From positions 1,302,001 through 1,366,000 of the forward strand of contig NZ_AP026978.1 in NCBI RefSeq assembly GCF_027924405.1: a DNA stretch of 64,000 nt. Direction: 5' to 3'. How positions within the stretch are numbered: position 1 is the stretch's first letter; every line of letters starts with the position of its first letter. Under the pieces are notes generated by a model. It did no database searches. It was not told where the DNA came from and saw nothing but the letters and a program-made list of their open reading frames with translations. Source of the DNA: Nocardia sputorum (GTDB taxonomy: Bacteria > Actinomycetota > Actinomycetes > Mycobacteriales > Mycobacteriaceae). The translations under genes were made by a program, and so were the position numbers. Shown here piece by piece: positions 1 to 8,173 of this stretch.

Positions 1-132
1 GTGCCCGCCACGCCGGGGCCGCACACCGTCAGTGCGGTGCAGGAGCCGTACACGCCGTATGTGGCAGGTATCGACCTCCGGGTCGGCGAAGGCGTCCATC
101 TGGGTTACGCGTGCGTCGTCCAGGGCGGTTGA
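1..132 (+). CDS. C-terminal end of an unidentified protein (partial)
   Basis: Frame 1 is open from the window edge to a TGA at 130-132, giving 43 residues that end in a Val-Val-Gln-Gly-Gly tail. The gene begins outside the window. Codons are strongly G/C-ending, as in the neighbouring genes, which supports a real coding end rather than a chance frame. Nothing in the short tail identifies a family. About 80 bases separate it from the universal stress protein gene, so co-transcription is possible but unproven. Confidence 0.5.
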   Translation: MPATPGPHTVSAVQEPYTPYVAGIDLRVGEGVHLGYACVVQGG

Positions 133-215
133 TGGCGAAGCTCGCCGTACCACCGCGCCGGTAGTGTCGAATCGGCGCTGCTGAGCTCGATCTTTCGGTA
201 GGGAAGGGAGTCGGC

Positions 216-1121
216 ATGCGAAGCAACGGGCCGATCGTGGTCGGTGTGGACGGGTCCGCCGGTTCGGGGGCGGCGGTCGCGTGGGGAGCGCAGACCGCCG
301 CGCAGCATCGGGCGCCGCTGCGCCTCGTGCACGTGCTGGATCCGGTCGCCGACTACGGACCCGGCGTCACCGAGCCGCTCACCAGCACCGACTACGCCCG
401 GTTGGAGGATCACGGTCGCTGGGTGCTGAACACCGCGGCCGAGGAGGCGCGGATCGCGGTCCGGGCGCTGCGGGACATCGAGATCAGCACCGAGCTGGTG
501 CACGAGCCGGTGGGTCCCGCGCTGCTGGACCGGACCGGCGCGGCGCGGATGATGGTGGTCGGCACCCGCGAGCGCGGGACCGTGCGGCGCGCTCTGCTGG
601 GATCGGTCAGTGCCGCACTGGCACGGCGCGCCCGCTGTCCTATGGTCGTGGTCCGGGAAGGCGCGCCGCTCACCGCGGAAGCCAGGAAGCGGCTGATCGT
701 CGTGGGGGTGGACGGCACGGAGATCAGCGAACCCGCCATCGAAGCGGCGCTGCACGAGGCCTCGGCGCGGGGTGCGCCGCTGCTGGCCCTGCACGTCTGG
801 ACCGGCGTCGAAATGCCTTCCGTGAGCGCCGAACTCGCGGTGGATACCGAGAAGCAGATCGTGCTGGCGGAAAGTCTCGCCGGATGGCAGGAGCGCTTTC
901 CCGATGTCGAGATCCGGCGCGAGATCGTGACCGACCGGCCCGAACGCTGTCTGCTCGAACGCTCCGGACAGGCTCAGCTGCTCGTGGTCGGCAGCCGGGG
1001 CCGGGGCGGTTTCGCCGGCATGCTGCTCGGCTCGACCAGTCAGGCACTGCTGCTGTCGGTGGCGTGCCCGATCATGGTCGTTCGCGATGTCTCGATGGCG
1101 GTGCGCTACCTGCCCGAGTGA
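216..1121 (+). CDS. Universal stress protein, tandem Usp domains
   Basis: The 301-residue product holds two Usp (alpha/beta, HUP-fold) domains, about residues 3-145 and 150-293, the usual layout of actinobacterial tandem Usp proteins. The second domain keeps the ATP-binding signature G-x2-G-x9-G-S (GSRGRGGFAGMLLGS); the first has Glu in place of the second Gly (GTRER then LLGS), so its nucleotide binding may be weaker. Such proteins are cytosolic and accumulate under hypoxia or stationary stress. A good ribosome site (GGGAAGGGAG) lies just before the ATG. The gene is followed after only 3 bases by the end of a convergent membrane-protein gene. Confidence 0.93.
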   Translation: MRSNGPIVVGVDGSAGSGAAVAWGAQTAAQHRAPLRLVHVLDPVADYGPGVTEPLTSTDYARLEDHGRWVLNTAAEEARIAVRALRDIEISTELVHEPVGPALLDRTGAARMMVVGTRERGTVRRALLGSVSAALARRARCPMVVVREGAPLTAEARKRLIVVGVDGTEISEPAIEAALHEASARGAPLLALHVWTGVEMPSVSAELAVDTEKQIVLAESLAGWQERFPDVEIRREIVTDRPERCLLERSGQAQLLVVGSRGRGGFAGMLLGSTSQALLLSVACPIMVVRDVSMAVRYLPE

Positions 1122-1124
1122 GCG

Positions 1125-1592
1125 TCATGCTCCCGTCGTAGAGCCCGGCCGGACGATCATCAGGATGGTGACCGCCGCCCACAGCAGGTTGAACACCCCC
1201 GTGTCCATGGCCAGGCGGCGGATCAGCGCCGGGGTGGTCCCCGTCAGGTCGGCGAGGATCTTCTGCTGGCCGGGCAGCACGAGCAGGGCCAGCACACCCG
1301 CCGCGGCCGCGGTCAATCCGATCGACACCACCAGCCAGACGTCTCCGAGCACGCCCAGGCTCAGCGCGGTGAGCAGGCCGAAGGCCGGGACCACGACGCC
1401 GAGCAGGGCATAGACCCGGCAGATGCGATGCAACGTGCCGAGAACGGCGGGGTCGTGGCCGGTCGCGGGGACGGCGAGGGCGCGGCGGGTGGTGGCGGGG
1501 AACATGCTGGCCGCCACCGTCACCGGGCCGACGGCGATGATCACGGCGAGCACGTGGACCGAGAGCAGGAACTTCGTCACGGCGGTCGACAC
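1125..1592 (-). CDS. Small integral membrane protein, DUF2269-like
   Basis: About 155 residues with four hydrophobic segments: near the N terminus (FLLSVHVLAVIIAVGPV), around residues 55-75, 80-105 and 130-148. The pattern and the HVLAVIIAVGP start resemble the DUF2269 family of predicted membrane proteins, whose function is unknown. The start is a choice between GTG at 1592 and GTG at 1580; neither has a convincing ribosome site, and a much longer open frame upstream is only a shadow of the GlxA-type gene on the other strand. It is divergent from that regulator across 141 bases, so the regulator could control it (inference). Confidence 0.75.
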   Translation of the reverse strand: MSTAVTKFLLSVHVLAVIIAVGPVTVAASMFPATTRRALAVPATGHDPAVLGTLHRICRVYALLGVVVPAFGLLTALSLGVLGDVWLVVSIGLTAAAAGVLALLVLPGQQKILADLTGTTPALIRRLAMDTGVFNLLWAAVTILMIVRPGSTTGA

Positions 1593-1733
1593 TAACGACG
1601 GAGGCGGGCCGACGGAATTGGCGAAAGTGCCATATACCGTTTGATTCCAGCCAAGACGATGAACTGTGGATATGTCGTGGACAGCCAGCAATAGCTGCTT
1701 GGCTGGATTCGACCGGATGTCTACTCTATTGCC

Positions 1734-2696
1734 ATGCACACCGTGGTCGTCCTGGCGTTGGACCAGGTGGTCGCGTTCGATCTGGCCACGCCGGTGGAGG
1801 TGTTCGGGCGGACCTGTCTCCCCGATGGCAGGCCCGCCTATCGCGTGCTGGTCTGCGCGGGCACGCCGACGGTCGACGCCGGAGTGTTCACTATGCACGC
1901 GCCGCGCGGGCTCGAAGCACTGGGCGAAGCCGACACGATCGTGCTGCCGGGCTGCGCCGACCCGACCCTGCCGGTGCCGGACGAGGTGGTCGACGCGCTG
2001 CGCCGGGCCGCGGCCGCGGGCACCCGTATCGCGTCGATCTGCTCCGGCGCGTTCATCCTGGCGGCTACCGGATTGCTCGACGGCCACCGCGCTACCACGC
2101 ATTGGCTCGCCGCCGCCGGACTCGCGGCTCGCTATCCGGATATCGAGGTGGACCCCGACGTGCTGTATGTGGACAACGGCGCCCTGCTCACCTCCGCGGG
2201 TGCCGCGGCCGGGATCGACCTGTGCCTGCACATGGTCCGTCGGGACTACGGATCGGCGGTCGCTGCCGACGCGGCCAGGAAGTCGGTCGTCCCGTTGGAG
2301 CGGGAAGGCGGGCAGGCGCAGTTCATCGTGCACGACCTGCCGCCGACGCCGCGCGGCTCCGCGCTGGAGCCGGTGCTGCGGTGGATCCAGGACAACTCCG
2401 CACGGGATCTCTCCCTCGACGACATCGCCGCCCACGCCGGGATGAGCACCCGCACGCTCAACCGGCGGTTTCGCGAGCACACCGGGACCACCCCCTTGCA
2501 GTGGCTGCTGCGCGCCCGGATCCGGCAGGCCCAGCATCTGCTCGAAGCCACCGGCCACTCGGTCGACCGGATCGCGGGCCAGGTCGGTTTCGGGTCGCCC
2601 ACCGCGTTCCGCGACCGCTTCAAGCGAGTGGTCGGGACGAGCCCGCACAGCTACCGGGCGGCTTTCCACGGCTCCGGCCCGAGTCGGCTCGGCTAG
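1734..2696 (+). CDS. GlxA-family transcriptional regulator (DJ-1/PfpI + AraC HTH)
   Basis: 320 residues. Residues 1-175 form a DJ-1/PfpI amidotransferase-like domain with the nucleophile-elbow region ICSGAF (Cys near residue 102). Residues about 215-312 form an AraC/XylS double helix-turn-helix with the family signatures MSTRTLNRRF and IAGQVGFGSPTAFRDRFKR. Members of this family are transcription activators whose amidotransferase-like domain is thought to sense a ligand; the effector here cannot be told. The gene is divergent from the small membrane protein gene at 1125-1592 and is followed after about 90 bases by a DHFR-like gene on the same strand. Confidence 0.93.
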   Translation: MHTVVVLALDQVVAFDLATPVEVFGRTCLPDGRPAYRVLVCAGTPTVDAGVFTMHAPRGLEALGEADTIVLPGCADPTLPVPDEVVDALRRAAAAGTRIASICSGAFILAATGLLDGHRATTHWLAAAGLAARYPDIEVDPDVLYVDNGALLTSAGAAAGIDLCLHMVRRDYGSAVAADAARKSVVPLEREGGQAQFIVHDLPPTPRGSALEPVLRWIQDNSARDLSLDDIAAHAGMSTRTLNRRFREHTGTTPLQWLLRARIRQAQHLLEATGHSVDRIAGQVGFGSPTAFRDRFKRVVGTSPHSYRAAFHGSGPSRLG

Positions 2697-2789
2697 CCCG
2701 GGGGCGTGCCGGGCCGGCCGATGAGTTCTCGCGCGTCGCCCCGTCGGATCAAGCGACAACCCGCGAACACCGATCCAGGAGCCACGCAC

Positions 2790-3404
2790 ATGAGGAAAAT
2801 CACCGCCGGTCTGTTCATCGCCCTCGACGGCGTCATCGAGGACCCGCAGGACTGGCATTTCCCCTATTTCGACGACGCCATGGGCGCGGCGGTCGACGCC
2901 CAGCTCGGCGCCGCCGACACCCTGCTGCTCGGCCGCAGGACTTATGACGGTTTCGCGGGCGCGTGGCCGGAGCGTGAAGCAGCGGGCGGCCCGGACTCGG
3001 CGTTCGCGAAGAAGCTGGGCGACGCGCGCAAGATCGTGGTGACCCGGCAGCGCCGCGACTTCCCTTGGCGCAACTCCGAAGTGCTCGACGGCGACCTGAT
3101 CGAGGCCGTGACGGCGTTGAAGAATCAGCCGGGCGGCGACATCGGCATGAGCGGTTCGGTCTCGGTCGTCCGTCAGTTGCTGGCCGCCGGGCTGTTGGAC
3201 GAACTGCACCTGCTGGTGCACCCGATCGCGGTCGGCAGGGGCGAGCGCCTGTTCGAAGACGGCGCGGCCACGATCCCGCTGCGCCTGCTGTCCTCGGAGA
3301 CCTTCGACACCGGCGTGCTGCATCTGGTCTACACCCGGGACGAGGCCGCGCTCACCGGCACCTATGAGGAGGCGAAAGTCCATCTGTCCCAAGGGGTCCA
3401 GTAG
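2790..3404 (+). CDS. Dihydrofolate reductase family protein (RibD C-terminal-like)
   Basis: 204 residues beginning MRKITAGLFIALDG, with the LLGRRTYDGF and GSVSVVRQLL segments typical of the RibD-C/DHFR-like fold; this fold binds NADPH and a pterin- or pyrimidine-like substrate. Most stand-alone actinobacterial members have no assigned reaction. The ATG at 2790 is chosen because CCAGGAG precedes it at the right distance; a longer upstream frame lacks a ribosome site and is rich in Arg/Pro. It lies downstream of the GlxA regulator in the same direction and ends 5 bases before a convergent MarR gene. Confidence 0.88.
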   Translation: MRKITAGLFIALDGVIEDPQDWHFPYFDDAMGAAVDAQLGAADTLLLGRRTYDGFAGAWPEREAAGGPDSAFAKKLGDARKIVVTRQRRDFPWRNSEVLDGDLIEAVTALKNQPGGDIGMSGSVSVVRQLLAAGLLDELHLLVHPIAVGRGERLFEDGAATIPLRLLSSETFDTGVLHLVYTRDEAALTGTYEEAKVHLSQGVQ

Positions 3405-3409
3405 GGCGG

Positions 3410-3850
3410 TCAGCTCGGGGAATCCGCGGCCATGGTGAGCAAGAGGTCGCGCAGGGTCTGCTGCTGAGCTTCGGTCAGCGAGGTCAAGGGTGAGTTCGCG
3501 CCGAGCAATTCCACGGCGTCGTCTCGGCGTCGCAGGCCGGTCGGTGTCAGCACGATTTGTTTGGCGCGCCGGTCGGTGGGGTGCGGCTCGCGGCGGACCA
3601 AGCCCTGCTGCTCCAGCCGGTCCAGCACGAAGGTCGCGTTGGACGGCTCACACGACATCCGCGCCGCCAGCTCCCTGGCGGTGATCGGCTCGGACAACTC
3701 GCGCAGGGCGATCACCTGCGACGGGGTGAGGCCGAGCTGCTCGGCGACGCGGCGGACGTGCACGTCGAGCCGGTGGGTGAACCGATGCACCAGCTTGCAG
3801 ACGTCGCGGTCGAGTTCGGTGTCCACCACGGGATTCGGCTGCCGCGTCAT
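3410..3850 (-). CDS. MarR-family transcriptional regulator
   Basis: 146 residues with the MarR winged helix-turn-helix: LTPSQVIALRELSEP leads into the recognition helix around ELAARMSCEPSNATFVLDRLE, followed by the wing LVRREPHPTDRRAK, the DxR signature of the family. MarR proteins are dimeric repressors of efflux and stress genes released by small phenolic or drug-like ligands. It is divergent from an MFS exporter (start 3934) with 83 bases between and a palindrome in that gap, the classic arrangement of an autoregulated drug-efflux switch. Confidence 0.93.
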   Translation of the reverse strand: MTRQPNPVVDTELDRDVCKLVHRFTHRLDVHVRRVAEQLGLTPSQVIALRELSEPITARELAARMSCEPSNATFVLDRLEQQGLVRREPHPTDRRAKQIVLTPTGLRRRDDAVELLGANSPLTSLTEAQQQTLRDLLLTMAADSPS

Positions 3851-3876
3851 TGCACCGAGTCTAGCGCTTTCGCTTC

Positions 3877-3891
3877 GAACTGTGATAGTTC
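3877..3891. promoter_or_regulatory. Palindrome between MarR gene and MFS gene, probable MarR operator
   Basis: GAACT-GTGAT-AGTTC is a perfect inverted repeat of two 5-base arms around a 5-base centre, placed 26 bases before the MarR start and 42 bases before the MFS start. A partial third half-site (AGTTC) follows directly. The local sequence is markedly AT-richer than its surroundings, as expected of overlapping divergent promoters. That MarR binds it is inference from position. Confidence 0.6.
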
Positions 3892-3933
3892 TAGTTCAAA
3901 TCATTGCAGCTCGAATTATGCGGAAGGCGTGGG

Positions 3934-5127
3934 ATGCGGTCCTCGGTGTTCTCTCTCGTGTTCGTGGTGTTCTGCCTGACCACCGGCGAGTTCGTGATCG
4001 CGGGCATCCTGCCCGAGGTCGCGGACGGTCTGGGCGTCTCGGTGGGCGCGGCGGGTGCGCTGGTGACGGCCTATGCCGTCGGCATGATCGGCGGTGGACC
4101 GGTGGTCACGGTGCTGACCGCGCGAGTGGCGCGCAAGCCTTTGGTCATCGGATTGATGCTGGTGTCGATACTGGCGAACCTGGGCTCGGCGCTCGCGCCG
4201 AATTACGTTGTGCTGGTGGCGACCCGGTGCGCCGCGGGCTCCGTGGTAGCCACCTTCTTCGCGGTCGCGATCGCCACCGCGGTCTCGACCGCGCAACCGG
4301 GCTTCGAAGCGGCGGCGGTGGCGCGGGTGGCCCTCGGGATGAACCTGGGCATCGTGCTCGGCACTCCACTCGGCGCGGCCATCGGCCAAAATCTCACCTG
4401 GCGAGCGACTTTCGCGACCGTAGCGTTGTGCGTGGCGGCGGCGCTTCCGCTGGTCCTGCGGTTCATGCCGGACATGCCGGGATCGGCGGCGGGATCAATC
4501 ACGGGGGAGCTGCGCGTGTTCACCGATCGCGCTGTGCTCTGGGCCTTGGCGCTCACCGCCGTCGGAAACCTCGGCGCCGTCATGGTGTTCACCTATATCG
4601 CACCGCTGCTCACCGAGGTCGGCAGGTTTCCCGCGGCCGCGGTGCCCGTCCTGCTCTTGGTCTACGGTCTGGGCGCGGTGGTCGGCAACCAGCTCGGCGG
4701 CAAGCTCGCAGACCGGGCGTTGCTGCCCTCGGTGACCGCGCTGTTGGCCGCGCTCGCCGTCGTGCTGGTGCTGCTGCGACTGGCCGGTGACGTCCGGATC
4801 CTCGTGGTGCCGTTGCTCTTCCTGCTCGGTGCGCTCGCCTTCGCGATCATCCCGGGTATGCAGGCCAGGGTGATCGCGGCGGCGACGGCAGCTCCGACCC
4901 TGGCCGTCGCGGTGAACGCGTCGGGCTATCAGCTCGCCGCGGCGGGCGCGGGGCGGATCGGCGGCGCGGTCCTCGGCGACGGGTCGGGTCTGCCGTCGCT
5001 CTATCCGGTCGGTGCGGCGCTCACCGCTCTTGGGGTCGCGCTGGCGGCCTACCTGCTCTGGCGCGACCGCCGGATTCGAGCGAACGCGCAGAAGTGCTCT
5101 CGCCCGGCGGAATTCGACAAAATCTAA
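3934..5127 (+). CDS. MFS drug/sugar exporter (DHA1, Cmx/AraJ type)
   Basis: 397 residues with about twelve membrane segments. The first helix carries the family signature TTGEFVIAGILPEV seen in AraJ/Cmx-type chloramphenicol and sugar-efflux antiporters; the cytosolic loop ARVARKP after helix 2 corresponds to motif A. The ATG at 3934 is preceded by GGAAGGCGTGGG; an in-frame ATG at 3904 lacks such a site. The pump is presumably proton-driven and under control of the divergent MarR repressor. The substrate is not readable from sequence. Its last four bases overlap the end of the convergent hydrolase gene. Confidence 0.92.
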   Translation: MRSSVFSLVFVVFCLTTGEFVIAGILPEVADGLGVSVGAAGALVTAYAVGMIGGGPVVTVLTARVARKPLVIGLMLVSILANLGSALAPNYVVLVATRCAAGSVVATFFAVAIATAVSTAQPGFEAAAVARVALGMNLGIVLGTPLGAAIGQNLTWRATFATVALCVAAALPLVLRFMPDMPGSAAGSITGELRVFTDRAVLWALALTAVGNLGAVMVFTYIAPLLTEVGRFPAAAVPVLLLVYGLGAVVGNQLGGKLADRALLPSVTALLAALAVVLVLLRLAGDVRILVVPLLFLLGALAFAIIPGMQARVIAAATAAPTLAVAVNASGYQLAAAGAGRIGGAVLGDGSGLPSLYPVGAALTALGVALAAYLLWRDRRIRANAQKCSRPAEFDKI

Positions 5128-6044
5128 TGTCCGAGCGCTTTCGCGACGATGCCCCCGGTCACCGCTTTGATGAGGTAATTGGTGGAGTCGTGCGGCGCCG
5201 CGCCGTTGTCGAAATACTGCTCGGTGACCGGAACGACGGCCCTGCCGGGATACGGCGGAAAGAACGGAGTGAGGTCGAGGTGGGCCGCCACGAGGTCGTC
5301 CTCGTCGACCAGGTTGTGCCAGTTCGTCACGGATTTCGGCACGCTGCTCGGCTGGGGTCGCAGCCTGTCGTACACGACCGTGCGCAAACCGAGCGGCGAG
5401 CCCATGGTCAGCAAGGTCACCGGTTGGTCGGTGCGGTGCAGCGCCTCATAGGCCACCACGCTGCCGAGGGAGTGCGCGATGACCAGGCGGGTGTCGGGAC
5501 CGATGTGGTCGAGCACCTGCCGCTGGGCGTACTCCCGCACCTCGTCCTCGGTGAAGTACCGGGCCACCTGGGACAGCGCGCGGATGACGAACTTCTGCGC
5601 CAACCCGAAGCCGAACGGCGCGAACCAGCGCAACCGCATCAGCGCGTTGAGCGCGGGCCGCAGTCGCGCGTGGGCTCCCTGCGCCACCGCGTCCGGTGGT
5701 GGCGGAGTACCGAGCCTGCGGGCCGTCGCGCGGTCACGCTCGTCGCCGGCGTGCGCGGCGGCCGTCGCGAGCCATTCGGCGGCGAGCTGCTCCATCAGAT
5801 CGAGCTGGGTCTCGTCCAGTTCGGTCCCGGTACCTTGAGCGCCCTCGACCAGGAAGCGATTGCCGTAGAAGGCCATCCGGGTGGACAAGCCGCCGGGAGT
5901 GCCGTTGCGCCACAAGCGGTCCGCGAGTTCCGGCGCACCGTGGTTGCGGACGCCCCCCGCGAGGCCGGGCAGCCAGCGCGCCTCCAATGTGTCGGCCGAT
6001 TCCTGTTCCTGCGCGATGCCGTGTACGAGGACGATCGTCGCCAA
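5124..6044 (-). CDS. Alpha/beta hydrolase (PGAP1/lipase-like)
   Basis: 306 residues. It opens with a strand and oxyanion region IVLVHGIAQE, has the nucleophile elbow AHSLGSVVAYEAL (Ser about residue 178) and a likely catalytic His in APHDSTNYL near the C terminus. No signal peptide is visible, so it acts in the cytosol or at the membrane face. The start codon is TTG at 6044, supported by GGAAGGGG six to ten bases before it and by alignment of the first strand with the start. The substrate is unknown; esterase or lipase activity is the family expectation. Confidence 0.85.
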   Translation of the reverse strand: MATIVLVHGIAQEQESADTLEARWLPGLAGGVRNHGAPELADRLWRNGTPGGLSTRMAFYGNRFLVEGAQGTGTELDETQLDLMEQLAAEWLATAAAHAGDERDRATARRLGTPPPPDAVAQGAHARLRPALNALMRLRWFAPFGFGLAQKFVIRALSQVARYFTEDEVREYAQRQVLDHIGPDTRLVIAHSLGSVVAYEALHRTDQPVTLLTMGSPLGLRTVVYDRLRPQPSSVPKSVTNWHNLVDEDDLVAAHLDLTPFFPPYPGRAVVPVTEQYFDNGAAPHDSTNYLIKAVTGGIVAKALGH

Positions 6045-6113
6045 CGTCCCACCCCTTCCGATCCCCGGTGTCGGGAACAGTGTCCCCCATCGGGGCCGCC
6101 TCGGCAGCGTGGA

Positions 6114-6629
6114 TCACCGTCCGGGGCGGTTTCGCGTGCGGATCGCTTTGCCTAGTGGCGCAATCGAATTGGCGAGGCCGAACAGAACACGCTCGGCGAT
6201 CGAGTGCTGCGCGGGCAGGACGGCGAGCTGCCGGGCGAGGTCGAGCCCGTTGACGATCGCGGTGTTCGACTCGATCAGCCCGTCCCGCACGACGAACACG
6301 TCGGTGCCGAGGAGATCGAGGCGCCTTCCGTTCGGCGCCAGTCCGATCAGCCTGGCGGTGCCGTCGAACCGGCCCCGCATCCGCCAGTGCACCACGGCGC
6401 GGTCGTCCTGCGCCGTGACCGAGAGGATGTCCACCGCCAAGTCGGGAATTGCGGCGTGCACGTCGCGGAAGAAGGCCACGATCTCTTCCGGAGCGCGCAA
6501 GTCGGCGACGCCGACGAACACATCGACGGCACCGGGCCGCCAGCAGTCGGCGGCGGTCTGCCAGTCCTGCTCGCCGATCGCCTCGACATAACGACGCGCG
6601 ACCGCGCCCGGGTCCCCTGGGTTGGTCAC
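6114..6629 (-). CDS. SnoaL/NTF2-like fold protein
   Basis: 171 residues with the cone-fold order of the SnoaL-like family: N-terminal helix VARRYVEAIGEQDW, the LRAPEEIVAFFRDVHAAIPD segment, then strands ending in TDVFVVRDGLI. Such proteins include polyketide cyclases, isomerases and many of unknown function. The C-terminal 45 residues after the fold (LARQLAVLPAQH...) are an uncommon extension. The start is GTG at 6629 with AAAGGA before it. It lies upstream of, and in the same direction as, the hydrolase at 5124-6044, 69 bases away. Confidence 0.82.
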   Translation of the reverse strand: MTNPGDPGAVARRYVEAIGEQDWQTAADCWRPGAVDVFVGVADLRAPEEIVAFFRDVHAAIPDLAVDILSVTAQDDRAVVHWRMRGRFDGTARLIGLAPNGRRLDLLGTDVFVVRDGLIESNTAIVNGLDLARQLAVLPAQHSIAERVLFGLANSIAPLGKAIRTRNRPGR

Positions 6630-6744
6630 CGATAGTCCTTTCGCCGTTGCGCAGCGGCGCTTGTTTCGCTGCGCCCATCATGGCGCTCGGAGCGGCGATT
6701 GACACACGTTCGACACAATGAAACGCTAGTTCTTGCTTTGACTC

Positions 6745-7560
6745 ATGAGTGCCGGAACGGGGTCGATGATGACCGGATTCGAGGAGCGCGCACCGGGCAA
6801 GACGGTGCGGATCGCGATCGTGACCTATCCGGGGATGACCGCGCTCGACGCGATCGGCCCGTACGAGGTGCTGCGATTCGCGCCGGGGGTGGAAATCCGC
6901 TTCGTCTGGCACGAGCCCGGGCCGATCACGACCGACAGCGGTGTGCTGCTGCTCGGCGCCACGCATTCGTTCGACGAGACGCCCGCGCCCGACATCGTGC
7001 TCGTCCCCGGTGGACCCGGTTCGGTGGCGGCCGCCGTCGACGACGCGCTCTTGGCCTGGCTGCGTCGAGCACATCACGGCACCCTGTGGACGACGTCGGT
7101 GTGCACGGGTTCGCTGGTGCTGGCCGCGGCCGGACTGTTGCGCGGACGCCCGGCCACCACGCATTGGCTGGCGCAGTCGGCCTTACGGGCACTCGGAGCG
7201 GACGCTCGCCCGGACGAGCGAGTCGTGCGCGACGGGAAGATCCTCACGGCCGCGGGGGTCTCCGCGGGCATCGACTTGGCGCTGTGGCTGGTCGGGGAGA
7301 TCTTCGGCGCGGAGCAGGCGCAAACCGCGCAATTGATCATCGAATACGACCCGCAACCGCCGTACGACGCGGGTCATGTCGGCAAGGCATCCCGTGCCGT
7401 GCGGCTGGCCGCCACCGCCCAGCAGGCCAGGACGGTGCTCGAACCGGGCAATCTCGGGGAGTTCGCCAGGCTGTCGGCGGCCGTGCCGCGGCTGGCGTGG
7501 CGCAGCGCGATCCGTCGCGTGCGCGAACGGGGCAAAGGTCTCAGGCGTCCCGCCACTTGA
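6745..7560 (+). CDS. DJ-1/PfpI family protein (GlxA-type without DNA-binding domain)
   Basis: 271 residues. Residues about 22-190 form a DJ-1/PfpI domain (VRIAIVTYPGMTALDAIGP; TSVCTGSLVLAAAGLL with the elbow Cys), the form found in isonitrile hydratases and GlxA regulators. The remaining ~75 residues have no AraC helix-turn-helix, so unlike the gene at 1734 it is not a transcription factor. The annotated ATG has two in-frame ATGs at 6766 and 6769 that are also possible. It is divergent from the NTF2-like gene and overlaps the convergent redoxin gene by 20 bases. Confidence 0.82.
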   Translation: MSAGTGSMMTGFEERAPGKTVRIAIVTYPGMTALDAIGPYEVLRFAPGVEIRFVWHEPGPITTDSGVLLLGATHSFDETPAPDIVLVPGGPGSVAAAVDDALLAWLRRAHHGTLWTTSVCTGSLVLAAAGLLRGRPATTHWLAQSALRALGADARPDERVVRDGKILTAAGVSAGIDLALWLVGEIFGAEQAQTAQLIIEYDPQPPYDAGHVGKASRAVRLAATAQQARTVLEPGNLGEFARLSAAVPRLAWRSAIRRVRERGKGLRRPAT

Positions 7561-8089
7561 TCGAGCAACCCATGCTCGGCCGGTGCGGTTCGGGGGCGGG
7601 CGCGCCCGCCAGCACGGCTTCGACGGCCGTGCGCAAGTCGTCTCCGGTCAGCGGCTTCCCGTTGCCGGGTGTGGATTCGTCGAACGCGCCGCGGTAGGCG
7701 AGTCGCAGATCCGCGTCGTAGAGGAAGAAATCAGGGGTGCACGCGGCGCGGAAGGCCCGCCCGACGTGCTGCTGCTCATCGACGAGATAGGGGAAGGTCC
7801 AGCCTGCGCGGATCGCTTGGTCGCGCAGCCGCAGGGGGGCGTCGTCCGGGTAGGCGGTGGCGTCGTTGGTGCAGATCGCCACGGTCGGCATGGACGGCAG
7901 CGAGTCGACCAGTTCGCCGAGCGCCGCCTCGATGTGCTTGACGTAGGGGCAGTGATTGCAGGCGAAGACGACCAGCAGACCGGGCCCGTCCGCGAAGTCG
8001 TCCCGGGAGTAGATCCGCTGGTCGAGGTCGGGAAGAGAGAAGTCGGGTAGCGGGGTGCCGATGGGAACCATGTGTGAGGTATGCGCCAT
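7541..8089 (-). CDS. Thioredoxin-like redoxin (AhpC/TSA class)
   Basis: 182 residues. A peroxiredoxin/thioredoxin fold starts at FSLPDLDQRIYSRDDF, with the active-site loop FACNHCPYVK: two cysteines in a CxxC arrangement (C-N-H-C). This CNHCPYV motif marks a sub-family of AhpC/TSA-like redoxins of unknown partner. It is likely a cytosolic thiol-disulfide or peroxide-reducing enzyme. Its 3' end overlaps that of the DJ-1 gene by 20 bases, so the two are convergent with no room for a terminator. Confidence 0.85.
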   Translation of the reverse strand: MAHTSHMVPIGTPLPDFSLPDLDQRIYSRDDFADGPGLLVVFACNHCPYVKHIEAALGELVDSLPSMPTVAICTNDATAYPDDAPLRLRDQAIRAGWTFPYLVDEQQHVGRAFRAACTPDFFLYDADLRLAYRGAFDESTPGNGKPLTGDDLRTAVEAVLAGAPAPEPHRPSMGCSIKWRDA

Positions 8090-8173
8090 GGTGTGCCTTC
8101 CGTCGGGATCGCAGAGGACAGCGGGAGCCTAACCCCGCGTCGTCCGATTCGTCGGAAATACGCTGATGAGCCG

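Noticed and set aside
1125..3392. A 755-codon leftward open frame
   Set aside because: Only its last ~155 codons look like a protein; the rest is antisense to the GlxA and DHFR-like genes and Arg/Gly-rich, a typical high-GC shadow.
6745..7560. A second GlxA-type transcription factor
   Set aside because: The C-terminal part lacks the AraC helix-turn-helix signatures seen in the gene at 1734.
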